64,000 nucleotides of DNA from Mycolicibacterium komossense (GCF_025822605.1 NZ_JACKTY010000004.1:92686-156685); one strand, 5' to 3'. Positions 27,242 through 37,673 are shown, counted from the stretch's first letter. The notes: generated from the sequence alone by a model not told the origin. Translations and numbers: made by a program.

Positions 27242-27610
27242 CTAGAGCATCGTCATGTCGGCGGGTGACCAGTAGGCCTTCATCGACGTGATCTTGCCTT
27301 CCGAATCGAACACCATCGTCTCGATGGGTTCGACCCGCATCTTGGTCTCGCCCGCGTTGATGGTGATGGCGAAGAGGAAAGCGGCTTCGTGACCGCCGGT
27401 GCGCAGCTGTAACAGCTCGGTCGAGATCTGCGCACCCAATATCGCCTGGTAGAAGCCGGCGATCGCAGTCCTGCCGATGTGCACCTCGCCGCCGCCGACG
27501 GGATCCTCCAGCGTGGCGTCCTCGGCGTAGAGCGCGGCAACATCGTCCACGTTTCCGGAAGCCACAGTGTCCAGGTAGCGCTTGACGATTTCGCCTGGGT
27601 CGACAGTCAT
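27242..27610 (-). CDS. Ketosteroid delta-isomerase-like NTF2-fold protein
   Basis: 122 residues with clear resemblance to bacterial delta5-3-ketosteroid isomerase: KRYLDTVASGNVDDVAALYA supplies the Tyr (residue 12, KSI Tyr14), ATLEDPVGGG the general base (Asp36, KSI Asp38), and VEPIETMVF aligns with the oxyanion-hole segment where KSI has Asp99 but this protein has Glu97. It would shift the double bond of 5-ene-3-ketosteroids. It lies 10 nt downstream of the DUF255 gene and is the last gene of the mca operon. Other SnoaL-like functions remain possible. Confidence 0.75.
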   Translation of the reverse strand: MTVDPGEIVKRYLDTVASGNVDDVAALYAEDATLEDPVGGGEVHIGRTAIAGFYQAILGAQISTELLQLRTGGHEAAFLFAITINAGETKMRVEPIETMVFDSEGKITSMKAYWSPADMTML

Positions 27611-27620
27611 GTGCGGCACG

Positions 27621-29612
27621 CTACACGGGGACACCCAGGGCGGCAGCGAGTTCCGGCACGCCGGTGACGGGCAAGTCGCACACCCGGCCGTGGCAGACAT
27701 ACGCCGCATCGGCGCCGCGCACCCGGTCACGCCCGGTCAGGAGTTCAGACGAGTCGACGGCTCCCCCGACGACGATCGCGCCGCCAGGCGCCAGCCTGCG
27801 GGCGGCGGCCAGTAGCGGCGAGGCGGCCGGGTCGCAGGCCACGGCGATCTGAAGTGGCCCGCGCACCGCCGCCTCGGCGACGGCAAGCCAATGCCCGGCG
27901 GAGCGGGCCGCCCGCGCCAGGAGAGGCGAATGTGCCAGCACGGTGTCGGCCGCGGCCTCGCCGTATCGCCCGGCGCGCTCCGGTCCGACCAGGTGGGCCG
28001 CGGTCAACAGCGCTTCGGCGATCGATGACGCGCCCGACGGCGTCGCGCCGTCGAGCGGGTCCGCCGGGCGGATCATCAGCTGTTCGGCGTCGTCGGCGCT
28101 GTCGAACCACTGCCCGGGCCGATCGGGGTGGGCGAAATGAGCCAGCGCGGTGTCGAGCAGTCCGACCGCAGCGTCGAGCAAGCCGTTGTCGGCAGTGAGC
28201 TGATAGAGCGTCAACAACCCGGTCGCCAGCGTCGCGTGGTCTTCCAGGATTGCCGCACTGTCGCCGACCCGTCCGCCGAGGCTGGCGCGTCGCAGTCGTC
28301 CGTCGACGAGGTGCAGCTGCAGCAGCGCGGTCGCGCAGCGTCGCGCGGCGGCCACCAGGTCGGCCCGGCCCAGCGCGACGGCGGCCTCGCACAGGGCGGT
28401 GATGGCCAGACCATTCCAGGCGGTGACGACCTTGTCGTCGCGGCCCGGCTGCACCCGCTCGCTTCGCGCAGCCAACAGCGTGGCGGACACTCGCGCCAAC
28501 CGGGCGGTGTCGCTCGGATCGTTTCGCAGCTGCAGCACGGATTCGCCGTCTTCGAAGGTGCCCGCCGCGGTCACGGTGAAAACCTTTGCGGCCCAATCAC
28601 CGTCGTCGTCACCCAGCGCCGCACGCAGCTGCTGCGGCGTCCACACGTAGGTCGACCCTTCCCGACCGTCGGCATCAGCGTCCAGCGACGAGGTGAACAT
28701 GTCGCCGTCGGCCAGATCGCGCAGCAGGAAGTCGGCGGTCTGTCCGGCGACCCGGGCCGCCAACTCGCCACCGCCGCAGCGGGCCCAATGCGCATACACC
28801 CGTAACAGCAACGCGTTGTCGTACAGCATCTTCTCGAAATGCGGTACCACCCAGGTGTTGTCGACGCTATAGCGGGCGAAGCCGCCGGCGAGTTGATCGT
28901 GAATCCCGCCGCGGGCCATTGCCGTGCACGTGCGATCCACGGCGGCGCGCACCTCAGCCGAACCGGTGCGCTCATAGTCGCGCAACAGCGCTTCCAACAG
29001 CGCCGAGGGCGGGAATTTCGGGGGCCGGCCGAACCCGCCCGCCGCGGTGTCCTGGTCGGCCAACGCCGACGCGGCGGCGTGGTCACAGAGTTCGGCCGAT
29101 ACCGGCGGGCCCCCGCCCGGGAGTCCGGATGCCATTGCGCGCAGCTCGCCGGCGATCTCGCCAGAGGCCTTCTCGACCTCGTCACGACGGTCCCGCCAGG
29201 TGTCTGTGACCGCTGAAAGCAATTCGAGGAAGCTGTTTTTCGGGTAGTAGGTACCGCAGAAGAATGGCCGGCCATCGGGAGTGAGGAAGCACGTCATCGG
29301 CCACCCGCCCTGCCCGGTCATCGCGACGGTGGCGTTCATGTAGACGGCGTCGAGATCGGGCCGCTCCTCGCGGTCGACCTTGATACAGACGAAATTGGAG
29401 TTGGTAATCGCTGCCACTTCCGCGGATTCGAACGATTCGTGCGCCATCACGTGACACCAGTGACACGCCGCGTACCCGATCGACAACAGGATGGGCACGT
29501 CGCGGCGCGCAGCCTCGGCGAGCGCCTCGGCCGACCACTGCACCCAGTGCACCGGGTTGTCGGCGTGCTGGCGCAGGTAGGGGCTGGTGGCCTCCCCGAG
29601 CTGGTTAGCCAC
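27621..29612 (-). CDS. DUF255 thioredoxin-domain protein (Rv1084-like)
   Basis: 663-residue protein of the YyaL/SPATA20 family: N-terminal thioredoxin fold with GYAACHWCHVMAHESF (CxxC at residues 50/53), followed by an alpha/alpha-barrel resembling glycosidase or N-acylglucosamine epimerase folds (PPKFPPSALLEALLRD, TWVVPHFEKMLYDNA, DDKVVTAWNGLAI). Enzymatic role unproven. I chose GTG at 29612 because it overlaps the stop of the preceding small gene by 8 nt (coupled translation) and matches where homology begins (ANQLGEATSPYLRQHADNP). Confidence 0.88.
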   Translation of the reverse strand: MANQLGEATSPYLRQHADNPVHWVQWSAEALAEAARRDVPILLSIGYAACHWCHVMAHESFESAEVAAITNSNFVCIKVDREERPDLDAVYMNATVAMTGQGGWPMTCFLTPDGRPFFCGTYYPKNSFLELLSAVTDTWRDRRDEVEKASGEIAGELRAMASGLPGGGPPVSAELCDHAAASALADQDTAAGGFGRPPKFPPSALLEALLRDYERTGSAEVRAAVDRTCTAMARGGIHDQLAGGFARYSVDNTWVVPHFEKMLYDNALLLRVYAHWARCGGGELAARVAGQTADFLLRDLADGDMFTSSLDADADGREGSTYVWTPQQLRAALGDDDGDWAAKVFTVTAAGTFEDGESVLQLRNDPSDTARLARVSATLLAARSERVQPGRDDKVVTAWNGLAITALCEAAVALGRADLVAAARRCATALLQLHLVDGRLRRASLGGRVGDSAAILEDHATLATGLLTLYQLTADNGLLDAAVGLLDTALAHFAHPDRPGQWFDSADDAEQLMIRPADPLDGATPSGASSIAEALLTAAHLVGPERAGRYGEAAADTVLAHSPLLARAARSAGHWLAVAEAAVRGPLQIAVACDPAASPLLAAARRLAPGGAIVVGGAVDSSELLTGRDRVRGADAAYVCHGRVCDLPVTGVPELAAALGVPV

Positions 29613-29886
29613 TCGGCTCGCGGGGCCCGCCGCCGGACTCGGAGGAGGTTTCCGACGGATCGACGTGTGCAGTCCCATCGACGGCGCCGTCCATGGTGCC
29701 GTCGTCGACGGCTTGGTCGGGCTCGGGGTGATCAGGGTCGAAGGACTCCGGCAGCTTCTTGAGCTGCTTGTTCATCGACCAGACGAGAAAGACGGTCCCG
29801 ATGAACAGCAAGATGACGATGACCAGTCCAAACGGGCTGGCCTTACCGAAATCGGGCCCGGTGTTCTTCGGGGTGTCATCGGCCAT
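29605..29886 (-). CDS. Small single-pass membrane protein (Rv1083-like)
   Basis: 93 residues from ATG at 29886 (MADDTPKNTGPDFGKASPFG). One transmembrane helix at about residues 19-40 (FGLVIVILLFIGTVFLVW), then a Lys-Leu segment and a strongly acidic Asp/Glu/Ser/Gly tail. It is placed between mca and the DUF255 gene, as Rv1083 is between Rv1082 and Rv1084. The conserved position suggests a partner role with the thioredoxin-domain protein, but no function is known. Confidence 0.8.
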   Translation of the reverse strand: MADDTPKNTGPDFGKASPFGLVIVILLFIGTVFLVWSMNKQLKKLPESFDPDHPEPDQAVDDGTMDGAVDGTAHVDPSETSSESGGGPREPSG

Positions 29887-29927
29887 GATGCGCACGGCCA
29901 CCGCCCATGGGGCGGACGACGCGCCGA

Positions 29928-30794
29928 TCACCGTTCGATCCCGACGAAGAGGTCGGTCTCCGGCAGCGAGATAGGAACCCGCGACCGCGCCAACTCATAC
30001 TCCTCGGTCGGCCACAACCGCTTCTGCCATTCCATCGGCGTGCTGAAGAAGAAACTGGTCGGGTCGATCTGGGTGGCATGCGCCATCAGGGCATCGTCGC
30101 GCTGCTGGAAGTAGTCGGAACACTCGATGCTGGTCGTGATCCGCGACGCCACGACGTCGAGCTCGGGATCCCAATCCTTGAGCCACTTCTCGTACGGGCC
30201 GGTCTGACCGTTCTTGGCGAATTCGTCTTGGAAAGACTGCATGCGTTTCCGCAGGAACCCGTGGTTGTAGTACAGCTTGGAGACCGACCACGGCGCTCCG
30301 GCATCGGGGAAAAGACGGTAATCGCCGGCCGCCTCGTACGCGGCCACCGAAACCTGGTGGCAGCGAATGTGATCGGGATGCGGATAGCCGCCGTTCTCGT
30401 CGTAGGTGGTCATCACGTGCGGCCGGAACCTCCGGATCTCCCGCACCAGCCGCTCGGTGGATTCCTCCAACGGGACCAGCGCAAAACAGCCTTCGGGCAG
30501 CGGCGGCAGTGGGTCACCCTCGGGCAGGCCGGAGTCCACGAAGCCCAGCCAGGTGTGCTGGACGCCGAGGATCTCGGCTGCCCGCGCCATCTCGTCGCGC
30601 CGGATCTCGGCGATGCGCCCGTGTACGTCGGGCAGGTCCATCGCCGGGTTGAGAATGTCGCCGCGTTCGCCGCCGGTGAGCGACACCACCAGCACTTGAT
30701 GGCCCTCCGCGGCATATTTGGCCATCGTTGCCGCACCCTTGCTGGATTCGTCGTCCGGGTGGGCATGCACCGCCATCAACCGCAGTTCGGTCAC
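29928..30794 (-). CDS. mca: Mycothiol S-conjugate amidase
   Basis: Zinc amidase of 288 residues, identical in length to M. tuberculosis Mca. It cleaves mycothiol S-conjugates of toxins or drugs to release a mercapturic acid for export, plus GlcN-Ins for mycothiol resynthesis. Zinc motif [11 protein letters not shown] near the N-terminus and [18 protein letters not shown] in the centre are diagnostic of the MshB/Mca family. GTG at 30794 gives the conserved start [16 protein letters not shown]. First gene of the operon mca / small membrane protein / DUF255 / KSI. Confidence 0.95.
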   Translation of the reverse strand: MTELRLMAVHAHPDDESSKGAATMAKYAAEGHQVLVVSLTGGERGDILNPAMDLPDVHGRIAEIRRDEMARAAEILGVQHTWLGFVDSGLPEGDPLPPLPEGCFALVPLEESTERLVREIRRFRPHVMTTYDENGGYPHPDHIRCHQVSVAAYEAAGDYRLFPDAGAPWSVSKLYYNHGFLRKRMQSFQDEFAKNGQTGPYEKWLKDWDPELDVVASRITTSIECSDYFQQRDDALMAHATQIDPTSFFFSTPMEWQKRLWPTEEYELARSRVPISLPETDLFVGIER

Positions 30795-30916
30795 CGTCCG
30801 CCTTCGCTTCACTGTCCACTGGCTGGTCCAGAGAGTCACCAGTCCCTGGTCTAATAGTTCCATCCCCGCGGTCGGGACTCGATACCCGATCCCTGACCAG
30901 AGACAAACCCCACACC

Positions 30917-31342
30917 ATGGCCGAAGATTCCCTGCTCCGACCCGAGGCCCGCTATGGGCGGCAGAAGCTACCGCGCCGCGGGCTCATCATCGCCCTTACG
31001 GTGCTCGCCGTCGCGGCAGGCACCGTCGTGGCGGTCGTCGGCTATCAGCGGCTCGGCACCTCCGACGTGGAGGGCAAACTCGGCGGGTACCAGCTGGTCG
31101 ACGACCAGACCGTGAATGTGACCATCAGCGTCACCCGGGCCGACCCGTCGCGCGCGGTTTCCTGCATCATGCGGGCCCGCTCCAAGGACGGGAGCGAGAC
31201 AGGCAGGCGGGAAGTGCTGGTCCCACCGTCGGACCAGACCACGGTGCAGGTGACCGCGGCGGTGAAAACCAGCCGACCGCCCGTCATCGGTGATGTCTAC
31301 GGCTGCGGCACCGATGTCCCGGCGTACCTGACGGCGCCCTAG
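30917..31342 (+). CDS. DUF4307 membrane protein (Rv1081c-like)
   Basis: 141 residues: a basic cytoplasmic N-terminus, one transmembrane helix (about residues 24-44, [21 protein letters not shown]), and an extracytoplasmic beta-rich domain with [28 protein letters not shown], typical of DUF4307. Two Cys (about 85 and 131) may form a disulfide. Divergent from mca and followed by greA on the same strand, as in Rv1082/Rv1081c/Rv1080c. Function unknown. Confidence 0.82.
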   Translation: MAEDSLLRPEARYGRQKLPRRGLIIALTVLAVAAGTVVAVVGYQRLGTSDVEGKLGGYQLVDDQTVNVTISVTRADPSRAVSCIMRARSKDGSETGRREVLVPPSDQTTVQVTAAVKTSRPPVIGDVYGCGTDVPAYLTAP

Positions 31343-31427
31343 GACGGGCCCCGCAGGGGAACACACAACAAACTCCCAACTGCGGAATTGTGAAAATCCG
31401 CCGACGCTCCGGTGGTACTATCGGTGG

Positions 31428-31455
31428 ATACACGGTCCTTGCTGGGACCGTGTAT
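31428..31455 (+). terminator. Hairpin in the DUF4307-greA gap (terminator or 5' leader stem)
   Basis: An 11-bp perfect stem, ATACACGGTCC pairing with GGACCGTGTAT, around a 6-nt loop and followed by TTGCTTCTTT. It could end the DUF4307 transcript. A TACTAT box 7 nt before it would instead place the hairpin at the very 5' end of a greA leader of about 165 nt. Confidence 0.6.
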
Positions 31456-31594
31456 TGCTTCTTTAGCTGCCCGGATAGCCGCGGCCCTGAGATGGCAATA
31501 CACAGGGGGCCTTCCCCGGCATGCTCCCGGCACAGACGACAACTGACTGCCAACGCGAACATCGCGGACCAACAACATGGAGGAGCGCGAGGAG

Positions 31595-32089
31595 ATGACT
31601 GATACCCAGGTGACCTGGCTGACGCAGGAGGCTCACGACCGCCTCAAGGCCGAGCTCGATCAGCTGATCGCGAACCGGCCCGTCATCGCCGCGGAGATCA
31701 ACGACCGCCGCGAAGAGGGCGATCTGCGCGAGAACGGTGGTTACCACGCCGCCCGCGAAGAGCAGGGCCAGCAGGAAGGGCGCATCCGTCAGCTGCAGGA
31801 ACTTCTCAACAACGCCAAGGTCGGCGAGGCGCCCAAGCAGTCCGGCGTCGCGTTGCCCGGCTCGGTGGTCAAGGTCTACTACGACGGCGACGAGTCCGAT
31901 ACCGAGACGTTCCTGATCGGTACCCGCCAGGAGGGCGTCAGCGACGGCAAGCTCGAGGTCTACTCCCCGAGTTCACCGTTGGGCGGCGCACTGCTCGACG
32001 CCAAGGTCGGCGAGACGCGCACCTACACCGTGCCCAACGGCAACACGGTCAAGGTCACGCTGATCAGCGCTGAGCCCTACCACGCCTGA
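31595..32089 (+). CDS. greA: Transcription elongation factor GreA
   Basis: Stimulates cleavage of backtracked RNA in RNA polymerase. 164 residues, the length of the M. tuberculosis protein and nearly the same sequence as recalled. The N-terminal coiled coil carries the tip acidic residues in [21 protein letters not shown]; the C-terminal FKBP-like domain has [17 protein letters not shown] at 31595 ([16 protein letters not shown]) is the conserved start, though an in-frame ATG at 31577 exists. Leader of about 250 nt with one strong hairpin. Confidence 0.96.
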   Translation: MTDTQVTWLTQEAHDRLKAELDQLIANRPVIAAEINDRREEGDLRENGGYHAAREEQGQQEGRIRQLQELLNNAKVGEAPKQSGVALPGSVVKVYYDGDESDTETFLIGTRQEGVSDGKLEVYSPSSPLGGALLDAKVGETRTYTVPNGNTVKVTLISAEPYHA

Positions 32090-33322
32090 TCAGTTCTGCA
32101 GCGCCTGCTCCAGATCGCCGATCAGGTCCGCGACGTCTTCGATACCGACCGACAAGCGGACCAGATCGGCGGGCACTTCAAGCTGGGATCCGGCTGTCGA
32201 GGCGTGAGTCATCGCACCCGGGTGTTCGATCAGTGACTCCACCCCGCCAAGCGACTCGGCGAGGATGAAGATCTCCGTCTTGGCGCACAGTTCACGCGCC
32301 GCGGCGATACCACCCTTCATCCGCACCGAGATCATGCCGCCGAAACCACTCATCTGCGCCGCAGCGACGGCGTGGCCGGGATGGTCCGGCAGACCTGGAT
32401 ACAGGACGGTGGACACCGCGGGGTGCTCGGCCAGGAAAGCCGCTACCGCAGAAGCGTTTTCGCTGTGCCGAGCCATGCGCAGCACCAACGTCTTCAGTCC
32501 GCGCATCGTCAGGTAGGCGTCGAAAGGCCCCGGCACCGCACCCGCGCCGTTCTGCAGGAAGGCGAACGCGGCGTCGAGCTCTTCGTCGTCGGTGACCAGC
32601 GCGCCGCCGACGACGTCGGAGTGTCCGCCGATGTACTTGGTGGTCGAGTGCAGCACGATATCGGCCCCGAGCGCCAGCGGCTGCTGCAGAGCAGGTGAGG
32701 CAAAAGTGTTGTCCACCAAGACCTTTGCGCCGTGGCGCGCGCCGATCTCCGAGATACCCGCGATATCGGCGATCGACAACAACGGGTTGGTCGGTGTCTC
32801 CACCCAGATCAGCTTGGTCTGGGGGGTCAGTGCCCCTCGGACGGCGTCGAGATCCGACAGCCCGACCGGTGTGTGCGTGATCCCCCACTGCGTGAACACC
32901 TTGTCGATCAGGCGGAAGGTACCGCCGTAGGCATCGTCGGGAATGACGACGTGATCGCCTGGACGCAGCACCGCACGCAGCGTGCAGTCGGTGGCGGCCA
33001 TGCCCGAACTGAATGCGCGCCCGTAGGTGCCCCCCTCGACCGCGGCCAGCGACGCCTCAAGCGCCGCCCTGGTGGGATTTCCGGTACGGGCGTATTCGAA
33101 TCCGCCGCGCAGCCCGCCGACGCCGTCCTGGGCGAAGGTCGAACTGGCGTAGATGGGAGCGTTGACCGCACCCGTTGCCGGGTCTGGTCGGTAGCCGGCG
33201 TGGATGGCCCTCGTCGCAAGCCCCATGCTGCGGTGTGAGTCGGCGTGGCCAGTGCGCCGCTTCTCCTCATCGCTCGTGCCTCGCTCTGCATCGGCGCCGG
33301 CGCGACTCTTCTGCTCACTCAT
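32090..33322 (-). CDS. metB: Cystathionine gamma-synthase
   Basis: Cys/Met-metabolism PLP enzyme joining O-acyl-homoserine and cysteine to cystathionine for methionine synthesis. The core TRAIHAGYRPDPATGAV, the PLP lysine in LHSTTKYIGGHSDVVGG and AESLGGVESLIEHPG are typical. The 410-residue frame has an N-terminal stretch (first 34 residues, charged) longer than the 388 residues recalled for Rv1079, so the real start may be internal; ATG at 33223 is the nearest downstream. It converges on greA with no gap and no visible terminator. Confidence 0.92.
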   Translation of the reverse strand: MSEQKSRAGADAERGTSDEEKRRTGHADSHRSMGLATRAIHAGYRPDPATGAVNAPIYASSTFAQDGVGGLRGGFEYARTGNPTRAALEASLAAVEGGTYGRAFSSGMAATDCTLRAVLRPGDHVVIPDDAYGGTFRLIDKVFTQWGITHTPVGLSDLDAVRGALTPQTKLIWVETPTNPLLSIADIAGISEIGARHGAKVLVDNTFASPALQQPLALGADIVLHSTTKYIGGHSDVVGGALVTDDEELDAAFAFLQNGAGAVPGPFDAYLTMRGLKTLVLRMARHSENASAVAAFLAEHPAVSTVLYPGLPDHPGHAVAAAQMSGFGGMISVRMKGGIAAARELCAKTEIFILAESLGGVESLIEHPGAMTHASTAGSQLEVPADLVRLSVGIEDVADLIGDLEQALQN

Positions 33323-33356
33323 GCGAATGAGCGTAGTGGTGCCGTACGGGCGACTT

Positions 33357-34016
33357 TCAGGGCCCGGTGAGCGGAATGCAGACGGTGGTCATCACCTTGT
33401 CCGCGAACGTCTGCCGCTTGCCATCCCACAGCGGGAACAGGTACCCGAGATAGCACAGCGCGCTGTCCAGAATGTGCGCCAGCTGGCGAACGAGCGACAG
33501 TCCGAAGCCGATGGGCTGCCCGGTCTTCTCGCTGATCACCTTGAACTTCATGATCGACTTGCCGATGCTCGAACCCGTCGTCCCCTGGCGGTAGCCGAAG
33601 TTCCAGATCGCGAAGGCGAGGGCAGCCAGGTAGGCCATCACCGCGACGATCAACCCGGCGGGAGACGGATTGGACGTACACGACGCGCTGGTGCCGATAT
33701 CCGTACTCGTGGTCACGCAGGTGTTGTCACCGGTGACGATGGCGACGCCGATTCCTATCCCGATGAGGATCACCACCGGCACCGAGTCGATCAGGGAAGC
33801 GATCACGCGGGTGAACCACGACGTGTACGCCGACTTGGGCATCGTCGGCAGATAGCCGCCGTAGGCCGGCTGAGCCGGCGCGTAGCCCTGATACGGCGGC
33901 GGATAGACACCGGGCGGCGGGGGCGGCGGATAGTTCCCCGATGGCGGTGGCGGATAACCACCCGGCGGCGGAGGCGGATAACTTCCCGGCGGTGGCGGTG
34001 GCGGTGTATCGGTCAC
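33357..34016 (-). CDS. pra: RDD-family protein with proline-rich N-terminus (Pra-like, Rv1078)
   Basis: 219 residues. The N-terminal 55 residues are PPPPPG-[SG]-Y repeats; the rest is an RDD domain with hydrophobic segments at about 68-90, 112-135 and a C-terminal pair, and the family phrases YTSWFTRVIASLIDSVPVV and TGSSIGKSIMKFKVISEKTGQPIGF. Corresponds to the proline-rich antigen of M. tuberculosis. The Arg and two Asp of the RDD signature are present (R, D in VIASLIDSVP). Function: membrane protein, unknown. A paralogue follows directly upstream on the same strand. Confidence 0.85.
   Translation of the reverse strand: MTDTPPPPPPGSYPPPPPGGYPPPPSGNYPPPPPPGVYPPPYQGYAPAQPAYGGYLPTMPKSAYTSWFTRVIASLIDSVPVVILIGIGIGVAIVTGDNTCVTTSTDIGTSASCTSNPSPAGLIVAVMAYLAALAFAIWNFGYRQGTTGSSIGKSIMKFKVISEKTGQPIGFGLSLVRQLAHILDSALCYLGYLFPLWDGKRQTFADKVMTTVCIPLTGP
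33895..34005. repeat. Proline-codon repeats in pra
   Basis: Imperfect tandem units based on GGCGGCGGGGGCGGATA encode the PPPPPGGY-type repeats at the Pra N-terminus on the minus strand. Such tracts slip readily, so repeat number probably varies between strains. Confidence 0.75.
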
Positions 34017-34111
34017 GACTTCTCCTCGGTTGGCAGGATTCTAGAGACGACAACACCGGCCCGCATAGTCAATTCTGCGGTCCGGCACCGTCATCGAGGG
34101 GGATGCAAGCT

Positions 34112-34702
34112 TTACCGCGGGAGACAGACGGTCTTGATGGCCTTGTCGACCAGCGTCTGCCGCTTGACGTCCCACAGGGGGTAAAGATAGGTGACGATAC
34201 CCAGCACAAAGCAGACGCCATCGAACACCGCATAGAGCAGCTCGCGGACCACCGACATCCCGAAACCGATTGGCTCCCCTGTGCTTTCGCTGACCACCTT
34301 GAACTTCATGATCGACTTACCGATGCTCGATCCCGTCTTGCCTTGCCGGTAACCGAGGTTCCAGACGAGGTAGGCAAGCGCGATCACCGCCGACAGCCCC
34401 AGTGCGGCAATGCCCAGCGTCGAGTTCCCGGTGGCGCAGAACTCGCCGAGGTTGTACTCCGAGGTGTCGGTGACGCAGGAAGTCTCCTGCGTCGCGGCTA
34501 CGGCGCCGTAGCCGATGCCGATGATGATCAGGTACGGCAGGTAGTCGATGATCCAGGCCACCGCGCGGGTAGCCCACGGCGTGTAAGCGTCCTTCGGCAG
34601 CGCCGGTGTCCCCTGTCCGGGCGGCGGGGGTGCCCATCCGCCTGCCGAGGGCGGAGGCGGCGGATAGTTCCCAGGGGGCGGTGCTGGCGGCTGTTCGGTC
34701 AA
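34112..34702 (-). CDS. RDD-family protein, second copy
   Basis: 196 residues, paralogue of the neighbouring Pra-like protein. Same layout: short proline-rich N-terminus (PPAPPPGNYPPPPPSAGG), then YTPWATRAVAWIIDYLPYLIIIG, TGSSIGKSIMKFKVVSESTGEPIGF, and a C-terminal helix pair ending YPLWDVKRQTLVDKAIKTVCLP. Both proteins end with nearly the same motif (LWD-KRQT-DK), showing tandem duplication. A 95-bp gap separates the two copies. AACGATCGTT (34718-34727) lies 15 nt upstream of its ATG. Confidence 0.82.
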   Translation of the reverse strand: MTEQPPAPPPGNYPPPPPSAGGWAPPPPGQGTPALPKDAYTPWATRAVAWIIDYLPYLIIIGIGYGAVAATQETSCVTDTSEYNLGEFCATGNSTLGIAALGLSAVIALAYLVWNLGYRQGKTGSSIGKSIMKFKVVSESTGEPIGFGMSVVRELLYAVFDGVCFVLGIVTYLYPLWDVKRQTLVDKAIKTVCLPR

Positions 34703-34913
34703 TGTCGGCCTTCATTCAACGATCGTTAGCTGAATCAGAGCGAATTCACAGTACCTGAGAACGGCCTCACCGAGACTTGCGACATGACATCTTCACCACG
34801 TGGACATATGGCGGGGTGAGCCGGCACCGGCGGGACGGAAGCCACCCGACCCGGTGTTTGCCATATCAACGAGGATCTGCGCACCCGGTGCGGGGCGAGC
34901 AGCGCCGGCGCGG

Positions 34914-36308
<1,395 letters not shown>

Positions 36309-36342
36309 GCCTACATGGTGTCAGGCACCGGTCAGGAGTGCG

Positions 36343-37395
36343 CTAGCCGGTCGCCTCACGGATGTATTCGCCGATCTGACGCAGCGACCGCGTCGCCTCC
36401 GGCACGATGGGCGCCGCGAGCTGGAAGTCATGAATCTGGCCACGCCACACCCGAACTTCGGTCGGCACTCCGGCGGCGGCCAGCCGGCGCGCGGCCAACC
36501 GGGCGTCGTGCAACAGCACCTCCGAACCGGACACATGGATCAGCGTGCGCGGCAGGCCGGGCTCGATATGGTCGAGCGGCTCGTAGATCTGCTCGGGTTC
36601 CCCGTCAACGATGCGCTTGGCCGCCGCGCGGGCCACCAGTCCGACCAACGCGTCGAACGCCTTCGGCGGGAACATCGCGTCGGTTTTGATGTTGGGGTGC
36701 GCCTGTTTGGGCTCCTTGGCCAGTTGCAGCAGCGGTGAGATCGCGACCAGCGCGGCCGGCTCCTCGCCGTCGGCTTGCAGCCGCTGCGCCAGGGTGAGTG
36801 CCAGGTAGCCGCCGGCGGAGTCGCCGGCCAGCACGATCTGGTCCGGCCCGTAACCGCGCAGCCGCAGCCAGTCGTAGGCGTCGCGACAGTCGTCGACGGC
36901 CATGCCGATGGTGTGCTTGGGGATCAACCGGTAGTTGACAACCAGGACCGGCGAATCAGCGAACTTCGACAGCGCCGTGACGATCCGATGGTGTGAGTTG
37001 ACCCCACAGGTCAGGAATGCGCCACCGTGCATGTACAGCACGATTCGACGTTTGCCGTCGGCGGGCAACACACCCGGCGCGCGCACCAGTTGGGCGTCGG
37101 TGTTCCGCAGCCCGATGGTGGCGCGGACGGTTCCGGCGGCGGGCAACAACGCCCGGGACGCGAAATCGATCAGCCCCCACGGCCATGGGAGGTTGGGAAC
37201 GTAGCTGCAGGCCGCCAGCGCCGGCCGCACCGTCAACCGGCAAGATAGCGAGACCAGCCGGCCGCGCACACTGGTTCCGGTTTCGACGACCTCGATGGGC
37301 GCGCCGTCGCTGACAGGAAACCTTCGCAATTTACGGGCGCTACCAGCGCCGATATGAGCGCGCGCGGGTCCGGGCACCGTACTTGGTGCAGTCAT
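36343..37395 (-). CDS. lipU: HSL-family alpha/beta-hydrolase (LipU-like, Rv1076)
   Basis: 350-residue esterase/lipase of the hormone-sensitive-lipase group. HGG oxyanion motif in RIVLYMHGGAFLTCG (about residue 125), nucleophile elbow GDSAGGYLAL (about residue 196), Asp in a late AIKTDAMFP/EQIYEPL region and His in GQIHDFQLAAP. Next to cbs as in Rv1076-Rv1077. N-terminal 50 residues are longer than the recalled 297-residue LipU, so the start could be internal. Substrates are likely short to medium acyl esters. Confidence 0.85.
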   Translation of the reverse strand: MTAPSTVPGPARAHIGAGSARKLRRFPVSDGAPIEVVETGTSVRGRLVSLSCRLTVRPALAACSYVPNLPWPWGLIDFASRALLPAAGTVRATIGLRNTDAQLVRAPGVLPADGKRRIVLYMHGGAFLTCGVNSHHRIVTALSKFADSPVLVVNYRLIPKHTIGMAVDDCRDAYDWLRLRGYGPDQIVLAGDSAGGYLALTLAQRLQADGEEPAALVAISPLLQLAKEPKQAHPNIKTDAMFPPKAFDALVGLVARAAAKRIVDGEPEQIYEPLDHIEPGLPRTLIHVSGSEVLLHDARLAARRLAAAGVPTEVRVWRGQIHDFQLAAPIVPEATRSLRQIGEYIREATG

Positions 37396-37543
37396 GTCAA
37401 CCCCCTACATCTTTGTAGTGGCAGTCGGTGTGCCTGTGTGCGGCTTTGCCCGCCCTGGACTCGGGCCGACCCAGCCAATGTCGGTAACTTAGCTTGACAC
37501 CTCTGTCTGTTCTAACAAACGACGATTCTGATTTGATACCAGT

Positions 37544-37555
37544 TCTTGTACAAGA
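37544..37555. promoter_or_regulatory. Palindrome in the lipU/GDSL-esterase divergent gap
   Basis: TCTTGTACAAGA is a perfect 12-bp palindrome in the 278-bp gap between two divergent hydrolase genes. It sits about 150 nt upstream of lipU and 118 nt upstream of the esterase GTG. No regulator gene is adjacent. The rest of the gap holds one TTGACA (37495-37500) but no clear partner -10 box. Confidence 0.45.
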
Positions 37556-37673
37556 CTGTGATTCACAAGGGCGTTCCCTGCTGGTTCCCCACTGGTTCCC
37601 GGCCGTCTGTGCACGGGGCGCGCATCCGTTGCGAAGCCCGAATACTGACGCGTCGCCGCCTAAACTGTGTGCC

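Noticed and set aside
34718..34727. AACGATCGTT as a regulatory operator for the second RDD gene
   Set aside because: A 10-bp palindrome with a GATC core arises easily by chance, and no regulator or promoter box supports it; noted only in the gene entry.
37544..37555. TCTTGTACAAGA as a KstR2 operator
   Set aside because: KstR2 sites have CAAG and CTTG half-sites in the opposite order (A-n-CAAG-nn-CTTG-n-T); this palindrome does not fit.
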